Shown: one piece after another, positions 36,693-44,125 of the stretch
Layout: every line of letters starts with the position of its first letter
Position numbering within the stretch: position 1 is the first letter of the stretch
Origin: Pseudomonas sp. PA27(2017)
GTDB lineage: Bacteria; Pseudomonadota; Gammaproteobacteria; Pseudomonadales; Pseudomonadaceae
Length of the DNA: 64,000 nucleotides
Assembly: GCF_001945445.1 (NCBI RefSeq)
Contig: NZ_MSXW01000012.1
Location: 186,001-250,000 of the forward strand
Reading direction: 5' to 3'
Translations under genes and position numbers: made by a program
Notes under the pieces: generated by a model
The model's database searches: none
What the model was told of the DNA's origin: nothing
Seen by the model: the letters and a program-made list of their open reading frames with translations, nothing else

Positions 36693-37475
36693 TCAGCCCT
36701 TGGCCAGGCGGTTGACTTCCAGCAGCAGGGCCGCAGTTTCCGCGTCCGGCTGCCCGTCATAGAGCGCCTGGCGATACTTCATCTGGAAGGCACGAATTAC
36801 GTTGCGCGTGGCTTCGTCGAGCACACCCGTGTTCGGCACCGTATAGCCCTGCTCCGCCAGCTGCTCCTGGAACCAGGCAACGCTCGGCAGGCTGGCGCTG
36901 AACACCGCCTGCTGGCGAGCGACCACCTCGGCATTCGGCCAGGGCATCAGCCCCGCGTCGGCCAGTTGCTTCCAGGGAAACAGCGGGCCTGGATCGACCT
37001 TGCGCTGCGGGGCGATGTCGCTATGCCCGATGATGCTGCCTGGCGGCAGATGGTGGCGCTGCATGATGTCCTTGAGCAGCACGATCAGCGTATCGATCTG
37101 CGCCTGGGCGTAAGGCTGCCAATAGCGGCCCTTGGGCGTGTCGAAATAACCCTGGTTGATCAGTTCGATACCGATGGTCGTGCCATTGAGCCAGGTGCGC
37201 CCCTGCCATTCGCTGACCCCGGCGTGCCAGGCGCGGCGGTTTTCGTCCACCAGTTGGTAGACGGTCGGCGGCACGGCGTTGATCAGATAATGGGCGCTGA
37301 CTTCTTCCTTGGTCAGCAACTCCAGCGAGTGCGGCAGATCGGCCGAGGTGTAATGAAGCACGATGTACTGCACACGGCTGCTTTGCCCGCTGGCCGTGTA
37401 GCTGTGGTCGATGCGTGGGCCACTGCTGCAGCCGGCGAGCAGGATGGCGAACAAGGCAAGGCTGAGAACTTTCAT
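36693..37475 (-). CDS. ampDh2: AmpDh2 N-acetylmuramoyl-L-alanine amidase (lipoprotein)
   Basis: 260 residues with a lipobox LAGC (Cys16). Amidase_2 zinc site: His in YIVLHYTSA, and His/Asp in GHSDIAPQRKVDPG; ALINAVPPTVYQLVDE is substrate-cleft sequence. A C-terminal peptidoglycan-binding helix bundle (TRNVIRAFQMKYR) follows. In P. aeruginosa AmpDh2 is an outer membrane, periplasm-facing amidase located next to algB-kinB, as here. Its ATG overlaps the stop of the upstream marC-like gene. Confidence 0.92.
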   Translation of the reverse strand: MKVLSLALFAILLAGCSSGPRIDHSYTASGQSSRVQYIVLHYTSADLPHSLELLTKEEVSAHYLINAVPPTVYQLVDENRRAWHAGVSEWQGRTWLNGTTIGIELINQGYFDTPKGRYWQPYAQAQIDTLIVLLKDIMQRHHLPPGSIIGHSDIAPQRKVDPGPLFPWKQLADAGLMPWPNAEVVARQQAVFSASLPSVAWFQEQLAEQGYTVPNTGVLDEATRNVIRAFQMKYRQALYDGQPDAETAALLLEVNRLAKG

Positions 37476-38065
37476 GGCTGGATATGCAATACGCTCTGAA
37501 TGTTGTCCAGCAGCATGTCGACGCTGAGCATGATCAACAACATGCCCATCAATCGCTCCACTGCGGTCAGCCCGCGAGGGCCGAGGAACCGCTGCAGCAA
37601 AGACGCCTGCAGCAGGATGAATGCGGTCGCGGCCCAGGCCATGATCAATGCCAGGTAGAGTTCCCAGAGCGCGCCTTCGTGGGTGTTGCGCAAGGTCATC
37701 AGCACCGCCAGCGCCGATGGCCCGGCCACCGCCGGTGTGGCCAGCGGCACCAGCATCGGCTCGCCGTCCGGCACGTCACCCAATACGCCTTGGGGGCTGG
37801 GAAAGATCAAGCGCATGGCGATGACGAACAGGATGATACCGCCGGCGATGGCCGTTGCCTCCCGCGACAGGCCCAGCGCGCTGAGCACTTTGTCACCAAA
37901 GGTAAGGAACAGCAGCAGCAGCGCCAGGGCGAACAGCAGTTCGCGCGCGGCCACCCACAGGCGTCGCTCGGGCGCGACGTTCTTCAAGGCGGCGATGAAG
38001 ATGGCGATATTGCCGAACGGGTCGGTGACCAGAAACAGCAACACGGCGATGCTGAAGATATCCAT
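37472..38065 (-). CDS. MarC-family integral membrane protein (UPF0056)
   Basis: 197 residues, six membrane helices. LFLVTDPFGNIAIF at the N-terminus and VPLATPAVAGPSAL mid-protein are the duplicated NPxG-like family motifs. MarC proteins were once linked to antibiotic resistance but their role is unresolved. The TGA overlaps the ampDh2 start, so the two are probably one transcript. Confidence 0.88.
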   Translation of the reverse strand: MDIFSIAVLLFLVTDPFGNIAIFIAALKNVAPERRLWVAARELLFALALLLLFLTFGDKVLSALGLSREATAIAGGIILFVIAMRLIFPSPQGVLGDVPDGEPMLVPLATPAVAGPSALAVLMTLRNTHEGALWELYLALIMAWAATAFILLQASLLQRFLGPRGLTAVERLMGMLLIMLSVDMLLDNIQSVLHIQP

Positions 38066-38210
38066 TGTGCAAGGGCTCCTGAAAACAGCCGCGCAGTTTA
38101 GAGCTTACGGGCCGTCACGTCAGTGCCACGACCTTTGATCGCCGCCGGACGGCGCTGAACTTGTCATATCTCTACACGATCCAAATGCGGTCACTATGAG
38201 GGAATATGTC

Positions 38211-39629
38211 ATGCGTGCGCTGCTCTGGTTCAAACAGGATCTTCGTCTCGATGATCACCCTGCCCTGCAGGCCGCACTCGGGTCCAATTGCCTGCTGCCG
38301 CTTTACGTGCTCGACCCGGCGCTGCTGCAGTTCGACGAATTCGGCAGTCGGCGCATCGGCGTGCATCGCGCGCGCTTCCTGCTGGAAAGCCTGACCGCCC
38401 TGGACAGTGCACTGCGCCAGCGCGGCTCCAAGCTGCTGGTAGTGACCGGCAAGCCGGAAGAAGTGATCGCTCAATTGGTCGGCCAGTTCGACATGCGCCA
38501 GGTGCTGACCCTCGACGAAATCGCCCCTCAGGAACGCGCCGTGCTCGCCCGCGTGCGTGAAAGCCTGGGCACGGTGCCGTTGCGCACCGCCCAGGGCAAT
38601 GGCCTGTTCAGCGAAGCGGAATTGCCGTGCACGCTCGATCAACTGCCCCAGGTCTACAGCCAGTTCCGTGCGCTGATCGACGCCCGCCAATACGTGTTCC
38701 AGCCGCAGTCGGCTCCCGACCAGCTGCCGCCGTTACCGGAAGGCCTGGATGCGCAGGCATACGCGCTGCCGACCCAGTCGCAGATGGGCCTGGGCGATGC
38801 CCTGAGCCTAACGCCGAGCGCCTTCCCCTTCTCGGGTGGCGAAACCGCCGCTTTGGCGCGCCTGCGCGATTACCTGTGGGACAGCCAGAACGTGCGGGCC
38901 TACAAGGAAACCCGCAACGGCATGATCGGCAGCGAGTACTCGTCCAAGTTCTCGCCATGGCTGGCCAACGGTTCGCTGTCGCCACGCCGCACCGCCGCCG
39001 AACTACGCCGCCATGAGTCGCTTTACGGCGCCAACGAATCCACCTACTGGCTATGGCTGGAGCTGCTGTGGCGCGAATTCTTCCGCTGCACGCTGCAACG
39101 CTATGGCCAGGCGCTGTTCGAAGCTGGGGGCCTGAAGGCCACCGAGCGGGCACCGCAGCAGATCGACGAGCGCTTCGAGCAGTGGACTCAGGGCCGCACA
39201 GGCATGCCGCTGGTGGATGCCAACATGCGCGAGCTGATCGCCACCGGCTACATGTCCAACCGCGGTCGTCAGGTGGTCGCCAGTTATCTGGTCAGCGACC
39301 TGCAGCAGGACTGGCGCCACGGCGCGGCCTGGTTCGAGGAGCATCTGATCGACTATGACCCATCGAGCAACTGGGGCAACTGGGCCTACCTGGCCGGAGT
39401 CGGCAGCGATCCTCGGCTCAAGCGCACCTTCAACGCGCTCAAGCAGGCCCGTGAATACGACCCCAAGGGGGAATACGTAAGCTTGTGGATACCGGAGCTG
39501 CGTGCCTTGCCAGAGCACCTGCGCCATACGCCGTTCCTGCTGCAGGCGCAGCAGCTCGACGCCATCAACTACCCACGGCTGGAGCGGATTCCGGATTCCT
39601 GGCAGCGCCACCTCAACGAAGTGGCCTGA
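38211..39629 (+). CDS. DASH-family cryptochrome/photolyase
   Basis: The ATG at 38211 follows GAGGGA; an ATG five codons earlier lacks it. 472 residues. N-terminal photolyase domain (MRALLWFKQDLRLDDHPAL), FAD-binding domain with EYSSKFSPWLANGSLSPR, WLELLWREFFR, GYMSNRGRQVVASYLV, and SSNWGNWAYLAGVG...DPRLKRTFN-type signature, with the AREYDPKGEYV ending that separates cry-DASH from class I CPD photolyase. Likely repairs CPDs in single-stranded DNA or acts as a blue-light receptor with FAD and MTHF. No partner gene adjoins it. Confidence 0.88.
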   Translation: MRALLWFKQDLRLDDHPALQAALGSNCLLPLYVLDPALLQFDEFGSRRIGVHRARFLLESLTALDSALRQRGSKLLVVTGKPEEVIAQLVGQFDMRQVLTLDEIAPQERAVLARVRESLGTVPLRTAQGNGLFSEAELPCTLDQLPQVYSQFRALIDARQYVFQPQSAPDQLPPLPEGLDAQAYALPTQSQMGLGDALSLTPSAFPFSGGETAALARLRDYLWDSQNVRAYKETRNGMIGSEYSSKFSPWLANGSLSPRRTAAELRRHESLYGANESTYWLWLELLWREFFRCTLQRYGQALFEAGGLKATERAPQQIDERFEQWTQGRTGMPLVDANMRELIATGYMSNRGRQVVASYLVSDLQQDWRHGAAWFEEHLIDYDPSSNWGNWAYLAGVGSDPRLKRTFNALKQAREYDPKGEYVSLWIPELRALPEHLRHTPFLLQAQQLDAINYPRLERIPDSWQRHLNEVA

Positions 39630-39678
39630 GGGCGAGCCGAGCCTGTCTCAAGACAGCTCGGCGCCTGGCAGCGCCTGT

Positions 39679-40581
39679 TCAAGCCCCGGGCGTGAAGTGC
39701 TTCTGGGTGGTGCCGCGTGCGATCAGGCGGGACAGATAGTCCAGCTTCTGCGGGTCGCGATCAACGAAGCGAAACACCACCTGCAGCCATTCGCTGTCCG
39801 GCTTCGGCTCGAACGCCGCAATGCTGTGCAGGTAACCGTTGAGGCGAGCCACTTCCGAGGCTTCACCCTGCTCGAGGTCGAGCACCGCGCTTTCCAGTAC
39901 CTGGGGCAACAACTCGCCGCGCTTGACCACCAGCAACGCTTCCTTGAGGCTCAAGGCCTTGACCACGCAGGCCATCATGCCGCCCGGCAAGCGCAGCTGG
40001 CCCTGGCTACGGCCCACCGGTGCCGCCGCGGCGGCCTTGGCAGGCGCAACGGCCGGGGCGGGTGCAGCGGTCGGCTGCGCAGGCGCGGTTGGGCGCACCA
40101 CTTCGCTCTTGCCTCCGGTCAGGGCGGCCAGCGAATCATTGGCGAAGGCACCAGTGCTGAGCATTTTCGGCGGAGCGGCCGACATCAGCGCAGCCAACTT
40201 GCCGGCGCGCTGCAGGGCCTTCTTGACCTTGGTGATCAGTTGCTCGTTGGAGAACGGCTTGCCGATGAAGTCCGAGACGCCGGCCTGGATGGCCTGCACG
40301 ACGTTTTCCTTGTCGCCACGGCTGGTGACCATGATGAACGGCACGCCCTTCAGCGCTTCCTGCTCACGGCACCATTGCAGCAGCTCGAGGCCGGACATTT
40401 CCGGCATCTCCCAATCACAGAGAATCAGGTCGATCGGATTTCGGCCGAGAATCTGCTGGGCCTTGCGCCCGTTGACCGCTTCCTCGATCTGGATACCAGG
40501 AAGGTGGTCACGCAGCCCCTTCTTCACCAGATCGCGGATAAAGGTGGCGTCGTCCACCACCAGTACACTGACTTTGCTCAT
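39679..40581 (-). CDS. Response regulator with C-terminal PilZ-like domain
   Basis: 300 residues. CheY-like receiver with Asp10/Asp11, phospho-acceptor Asp56 in LILCDWEMPEMSG and Lys108 in GKPFSNEQL. A low-complexity Ala/Pro linker (about 160-195) leads to a beta-rich domain (about 200-300, GEASEVARLNGYL and WLQVVFRFVDRD) with a PilZ-like profile but without an obvious RxxxR c-di-GMP motif. The same gene lies next to phoU in P. aeruginosa (PA5364). No kinase is adjacent. Confidence 0.82.
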   Translation of the reverse strand: MSKVSVLVVDDATFIRDLVKKGLRDHLPGIQIEEAVNGRKAQQILGRNPIDLILCDWEMPEMSGLELLQWCREQEALKGVPFIMVTSRGDKENVVQAIQAGVSDFIGKPFSNEQLITKVKKALQRAGKLAALMSAAPPKMLSTGAFANDSLAALTGGKSEVVRPTAPAQPTAAPAPAVAPAKAAAAAPVGRSQGQLRLPGGMMACVVKALSLKEALLVVKRGELLPQVLESAVLDLEQGEASEVARLNGYLHSIAAFEPKPDSEWLQVVFRFVDRDPQKLDYLSRLIARGTTQKHFTPGA

Positions 40582-40688
40582 CGACCACTCCCTCGAATGG
40601 CCATTAGCATAGACGTGTGCACTGGCTCATTGCCAACACTAAAGCATAACCCTGCGGGACTGAGCACAGCGTGCCGCAGGGCCGGGCG

Positions 40689-41417
40689 TCACTGCTTGGC
40701 GCCGCCCTGCACTTCTTCCTGCATGCGGGTCAGGCCAATGTGTTTGACGTCGGTGCCGCGCACCAGGTAGATCACCAGCTCGGCGATGTTGCGCGCGTGG
40801 TCGCCGATGCGCTCCAGCGAGCGCAACGCCCAGATCACGTTGAGCACGCGGGAGATCGAGCGCGGGTCTTCCATCATGAAGGTGACCAGTTCACGCAGGG
40901 CGGTCTTGTACTCGCGGTCGACGGTCTTGTCGTACTGGGCGACCGACAGCGCCAGGTCGGCGTCGAAACGGGCAAAGGCATCCAGCGCTTCCTGCACCAT
41001 CTTGCGCACCTGATCGCCGATATGACGAACCTCGACGTAACCGCGCGGCGACTCACCCTCTTCGGTCAGCAGGATCGCGCGCTTGGCGATCTTGGTGGCT
41101 TCGTCGCCGATACGTTCGAGATCGATCACGGACTTGGAGATACTGATGATCAGGCGCAGGTCCGAAGCGGCCGGCTGACGTCGGGCGAGAATGCGCACGC
41201 ACTCCTCGTCGATGTTGCGTTCCATCTGATTGATCTGATCATCGATCTCGCGCACCTGCTGGGCCAGACCGGAGTCGGCCTCGATCAGCGACGTGACCGC
41301 GTCATTGACCTGTTTCTCGACCAGGCCGCCCATGGCCAGCAGGTGGCTGCGCACCTCCTCCAGCTCGGCGTTGAACTGCTGGGAAATGTGGTGGGTCAGG
41401 CTGTCTTTGTTGATCAT
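40689..41417 (-). CDS. phoU: Phosphate regulon negative regulator PhoU
   Basis: 242 residues; two three-helix PhoU repeats. ESDLRLIISISKSVIDLERIGDEATKIAKRA in the first (metal-cluster motif ERIGDEA) and ALRSLERIGDHARNIAELVIYLVRG in the second (ERIGDHA). Signals between the Pst transporter and PhoR to keep the Pho regulon off when phosphate is plentiful. It is the gene after pstB in the pst operon, 98 bases downstream. Confidence 0.94.
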   Translation of the reverse strand: MINKDSLTHHISQQFNAELEEVRSHLLAMGGLVEKQVNDAVTSLIEADSGLAQQVREIDDQINQMERNIDEECVRILARRQPAASDLRLIISISKSVIDLERIGDEATKIAKRAILLTEEGESPRGYVEVRHIGDQVRKMVQEALDAFARFDADLALSVAQYDKTVDREYKTALRELVTFMMEDPRSISRVLNVIWALRSLERIGDHARNIAELVIYLVRGTDVKHIGLTRMQEEVQGGAKQ

Positions 41418-41515
41418 CTGTGTCGCTCCGCGGGCTCAAAGCTCCAGGCTCCGAGCTCCAAATTAATCGTCGTCAGGTTCGCGTACCGCTCGCCACGTAC
41501 GGTTTGCTGGGGCAA

Positions 41516-42349
41516 TCAACCATAACGGCCGGTGATGTAGTCTTCTGTCTGTTTCTTGGCCGGGTTGGTGAACAGCGCGTCGGTATCACCGAACTCGATC
41601 AGCTTGCCCATGTACATGAACGCCGTGTAGTCGGAAACCCGCGCAGCCTGCTGCATGTTGTGGGTCACGATGACGATGGTGTACTTGGATTTCAATTCAT
41701 AAATCAGCTCTTCGACCTTCAACGTCGAGATCGGGTCGAGTGCCGAGCACGGCTCGTCGAGCAGCAATACTTCCGGCTGCACCGCCACGGTACGGGCGAT
41801 CACCAGGCGCTGCTGCTGGCCGCCGGACAGGCCCAGGGCCGATTCATGCAGGCGATCCTTCACTTCGTCCCACAGGGCGGCGCTCTTCAGGCCCCACTCG
41901 ACGGCTTCGTCGAGCACGCGCTTCTGGTTGATGCCCTGGATGCGCAGGCCGTAGACCACGTTCTCGTAGATGCTCTTGGGGAATGGGTTGGGCTTCTGGA
42001 ACACCATGCCGACGCGACGACGCAGCTCGGCCACATCCTCGCCCTTGCGGTAGATGTTGCGCCCGTCGATGTTGATCTCGCCTTCCACGCGGCAGCCGTC
42101 GACCAGGTCGTTCATGCGGTTGAAGGTGCGCAGCAGGGTCGACTTGCCGCAACCCGATGGGCCGATGAAAGCCGTCACGCGCTGCTTGGGGATGTTCATC
42201 CTGACGTCGTACAGCGCCTGCTTGTCACCGTAGAACAGGTTCAGGCCGGGCACTTCGATGGCGACGGTTTCATTGGCCAGGTTCAGGCTCTGCCTGTCAC
42301 GGCCCAGGGCCGAAATGTCGATGCCGTGGGTAGCGGTTTCGTTTTGCAT
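41516..42349 (-). CDS. pstB: Phosphate ABC transporter ATP-binding protein PstB
   Basis: The ATG at 42349 follows GGAGAT; a TTG one codon earlier is less likely. 277 residues. Walker [11 protein letters not shown]-loop VFQKPNPFP, signature LSGGQQQR, Walker [14 protein letters not shown]. Energises PstCA. An imperfect inverted repeat separates it from pstA. Confidence 0.95.
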   Translation of the reverse strand: MQNETATHGIDISALGRDRQSLNLANETVAIEVPGLNLFYGDKQALYDVRMNIPKQRVTAFIGPSGCGKSTLLRTFNRMNDLVDGCRVEGEINIDGRNIYRKGEDVAELRRRVGMVFQKPNPFPKSIYENVVYGLRIQGINQKRVLDEAVEWGLKSAALWDEVKDRLHESALGLSGGQQQRLVIARTVAVQPEVLLLDEPCSALDPISTLKVEELIYELKSKYTIVIVTHNMQQAARVSDYTAFMYMGKLIEFGDTDALFTNPAKKQTEDYITGRYG

Positions 42350-42365
42350 CAATAATCTCCTTCGG

Positions 42366-42432
42366 GGCTACAGGCTTCAAGCGGCAGCGCTGGCCGGCTC
42401 ACACTCGGCGCCTCGCGCTGCGGCCTGTAGCC
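42366..42432. repeat. Intercistronic inverted repeat between pstA and pstB
   Basis: A perfect 10-base stem ggctacaggc/gcctgtagcc (42366-42375 and 42423-42432) encloses a second stem gcagcgc/gcgctgc (42384-42390 and 42415-42421). It fills most of the 86-base gap and leaves only the pstB ribosome site free. It resembles the GCTACAGGCTTCAAGC-type repeats found between genes in some Pseudomonas. Confidence 0.6.
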
Positions 42433-42435
42433 ACC

Positions 42436-44112
42436 TTAATGATCCAGGGCCTTGTACTTCTCGCGCAGGCGGTTGCGCAGGTAGACGGCCGTAAGGTTGA
42501 GAATCGCGATGACCATGACCAGCAGCAGCGCAGTGGCGTACACCAGCGGGCGAGCGGCCTCGACGTTGGGGCTCTGGAAGCCGACGTCATAGATGTGGAA
42601 GCCCAGGTGCATGATCTTCTGGTCGAGGTGCAGGTAAGGATAGTTGCCATCCACAGGCAGGCTCGGCGCCAGCTTGACCACACCGACCAGCATCAGCGGC
42701 GCCACCTCACCGGCGGCGCGGGCCACGGCGAGAATCAGGCCGGTCATCATCGCCGGGCTGGCCATTGGCAGCACCACCCGCCACAGGGTTTCTACCTTGG
42801 TCGCACCGAGCGCCAGGGAACCCTCGCGCAGCGAACGGGGAATCCGCGCCAAGCCTTCCTCGGTGGCGACGATCACCACCGGCACGGCGAGCAGCGCCAG
42901 CGTCAGCGAGGCCCACAGCAGGCCCGGCGTGCCGAAGGTCGGTGCCGGCGCGGCTTCCGGGAAGAACAAACGGTCGATCGAGCCACCCAGCACATAGACG
43001 AAGAAGCCCAGGCCGAACACGCCGTAGACGATCGCCGGCACGCCGGCCAGGTTGTTCACCGCGATGCGGATCACCCGGGTCAGCGGCCCCTGCTTGGCGT
43101 ACTCACGCAGGTAGATGGCCGCGATCACGCCGAACGGAGTGACGATCACCGCCATGATCAGGGTCATCATGATGGTGCCAAAGATTGCCGGGAAGATGCC
43201 GCCTTCGGTGTTCGCCTCACGCGGGTCGTCGCTGACGAACTCCCACAGCTTGCTACCGTAGAACCCGAGTTTGTCCAGGGTCGACATGGCGTTCGGGCGA
43301 TAGGCGCGCACCACCTTGCCGAGGCTGATCTCCTGCTCGCGGCCATCGGCCGAGCGCACGGTCATGCTGTCACGGTTGAACTGCTGATAGCGGGCGTTGA
43401 GCTCGGCTTCCAGCTCCTTGTACTCGGCGTCCCAGCGAGCGCGCTCGGCGGCCAGGTCGGACTGCGCGGCGTCGGTTAGCTGGCCATCGAGTTCCAGCTT
43501 GCGGGTTTGCAGGCGCACACGCTCCAGGCCTGCGTTGATGCGGCCGATGTCACGCTTCTCCAGCCGGACGATCTCGCCGTGCAGCTCGTCGACCCGTTCC
43601 AGGCGTTTCTGCAGTTCCGGCCAAGCGGCATCACCCTCGGCGACCAGGCGGCCTTCTTCCTTGACGTTGATCAGATAGCCGTAGAAGTTGCCCCACTCAC
43701 GGCGCTCGAAGGCGGTCAGGTCGGCCGGCTTGCGCTGCTCGCCGAGCCACTCGCCGACCACCCAGGAGAAGTCAGCACCGTACAGGTCACGGTTGCCGAC
43801 CTTGAGCAGCTCGCGAGTCATGAACTCTCCGCCCTCGACATTCACCGGCAGCCCGGCGGACGCCAGGCGGGCGCGGGGAATCTCCTCCTTCTGCACCACT
43901 TCGCCGGCCATCATTCGGGCCTGCTCGCCAGGAACCTGGTAACTGGCTTCGATGATGTCGGCCGGCCAGAAGTGGCCCAGGCCGCGCACGGCGATGACTG
44001 CCAGCAGCCCCACGGTCATGATGATGGCGATGGACACCGCACCGGCGTTCATCCAGATCCACGGCGACCCGCTCTTGAACCAGGATTTCAGATTGTGCTG
44101 TTTCACGGACAT
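42436..44112 (-). CDS. pstA: Phosphate ABC transporter permease PstA (long form)
   Basis: 558 residues, about 260 longer than E. coli PstA. After the first membrane helix (about 20-45) is a long periplasmic insert including a coiled coil (about 160-270, with LERVDELHGEIVRLEKRD and DLAAERARWDAEYKELEAELNAR). The permease core follows from about 305, with FGVIAAIYLREYAKQG and the EAA loop IPRSLREGSLALGATKVETLWRVVLPMASPAMMTG. It pairs with the equally extended PstC; the two inserts may form one periplasmic assembly. Confidence 0.93.
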   Translation of the reverse strand: MSVKQHNLKSWFKSGSPWIWMNAGAVSIAIIMTVGLLAVIAVRGLGHFWPADIIEASYQVPGEQARMMAGEVVQKEEIPRARLASAGLPVNVEGGEFMTRELLKVGNRDLYGADFSWVVGEWLGEQRKPADLTAFERREWGNFYGYLINVKEEGRLVAEGDAAWPELQKRLERVDELHGEIVRLEKRDIGRINAGLERVRLQTRKLELDGQLTDAAQSDLAAERARWDAEYKELEAELNARYQQFNRDSMTVRSADGREQEISLGKVVRAYRPNAMSTLDKLGFYGSKLWEFVSDDPREANTEGGIFPAIFGTIMMTLIMAVIVTPFGVIAAIYLREYAKQGPLTRVIRIAVNNLAGVPAIVYGVFGLGFFVYVLGGSIDRLFFPEAAPAPTFGTPGLLWASLTLALLAVPVVIVATEEGLARIPRSLREGSLALGATKVETLWRVVLPMASPAMMTGLILAVARAAGEVAPLMLVGVVKLAPSLPVDGNYPYLHLDQKIMHLGFHIYDVGFQSPNVEAARPLVYATALLLVMVIAILNLTAVYLRNRLREKYKALDH

Positions 44113-44125
44113 GGTCTTGCAGTCC

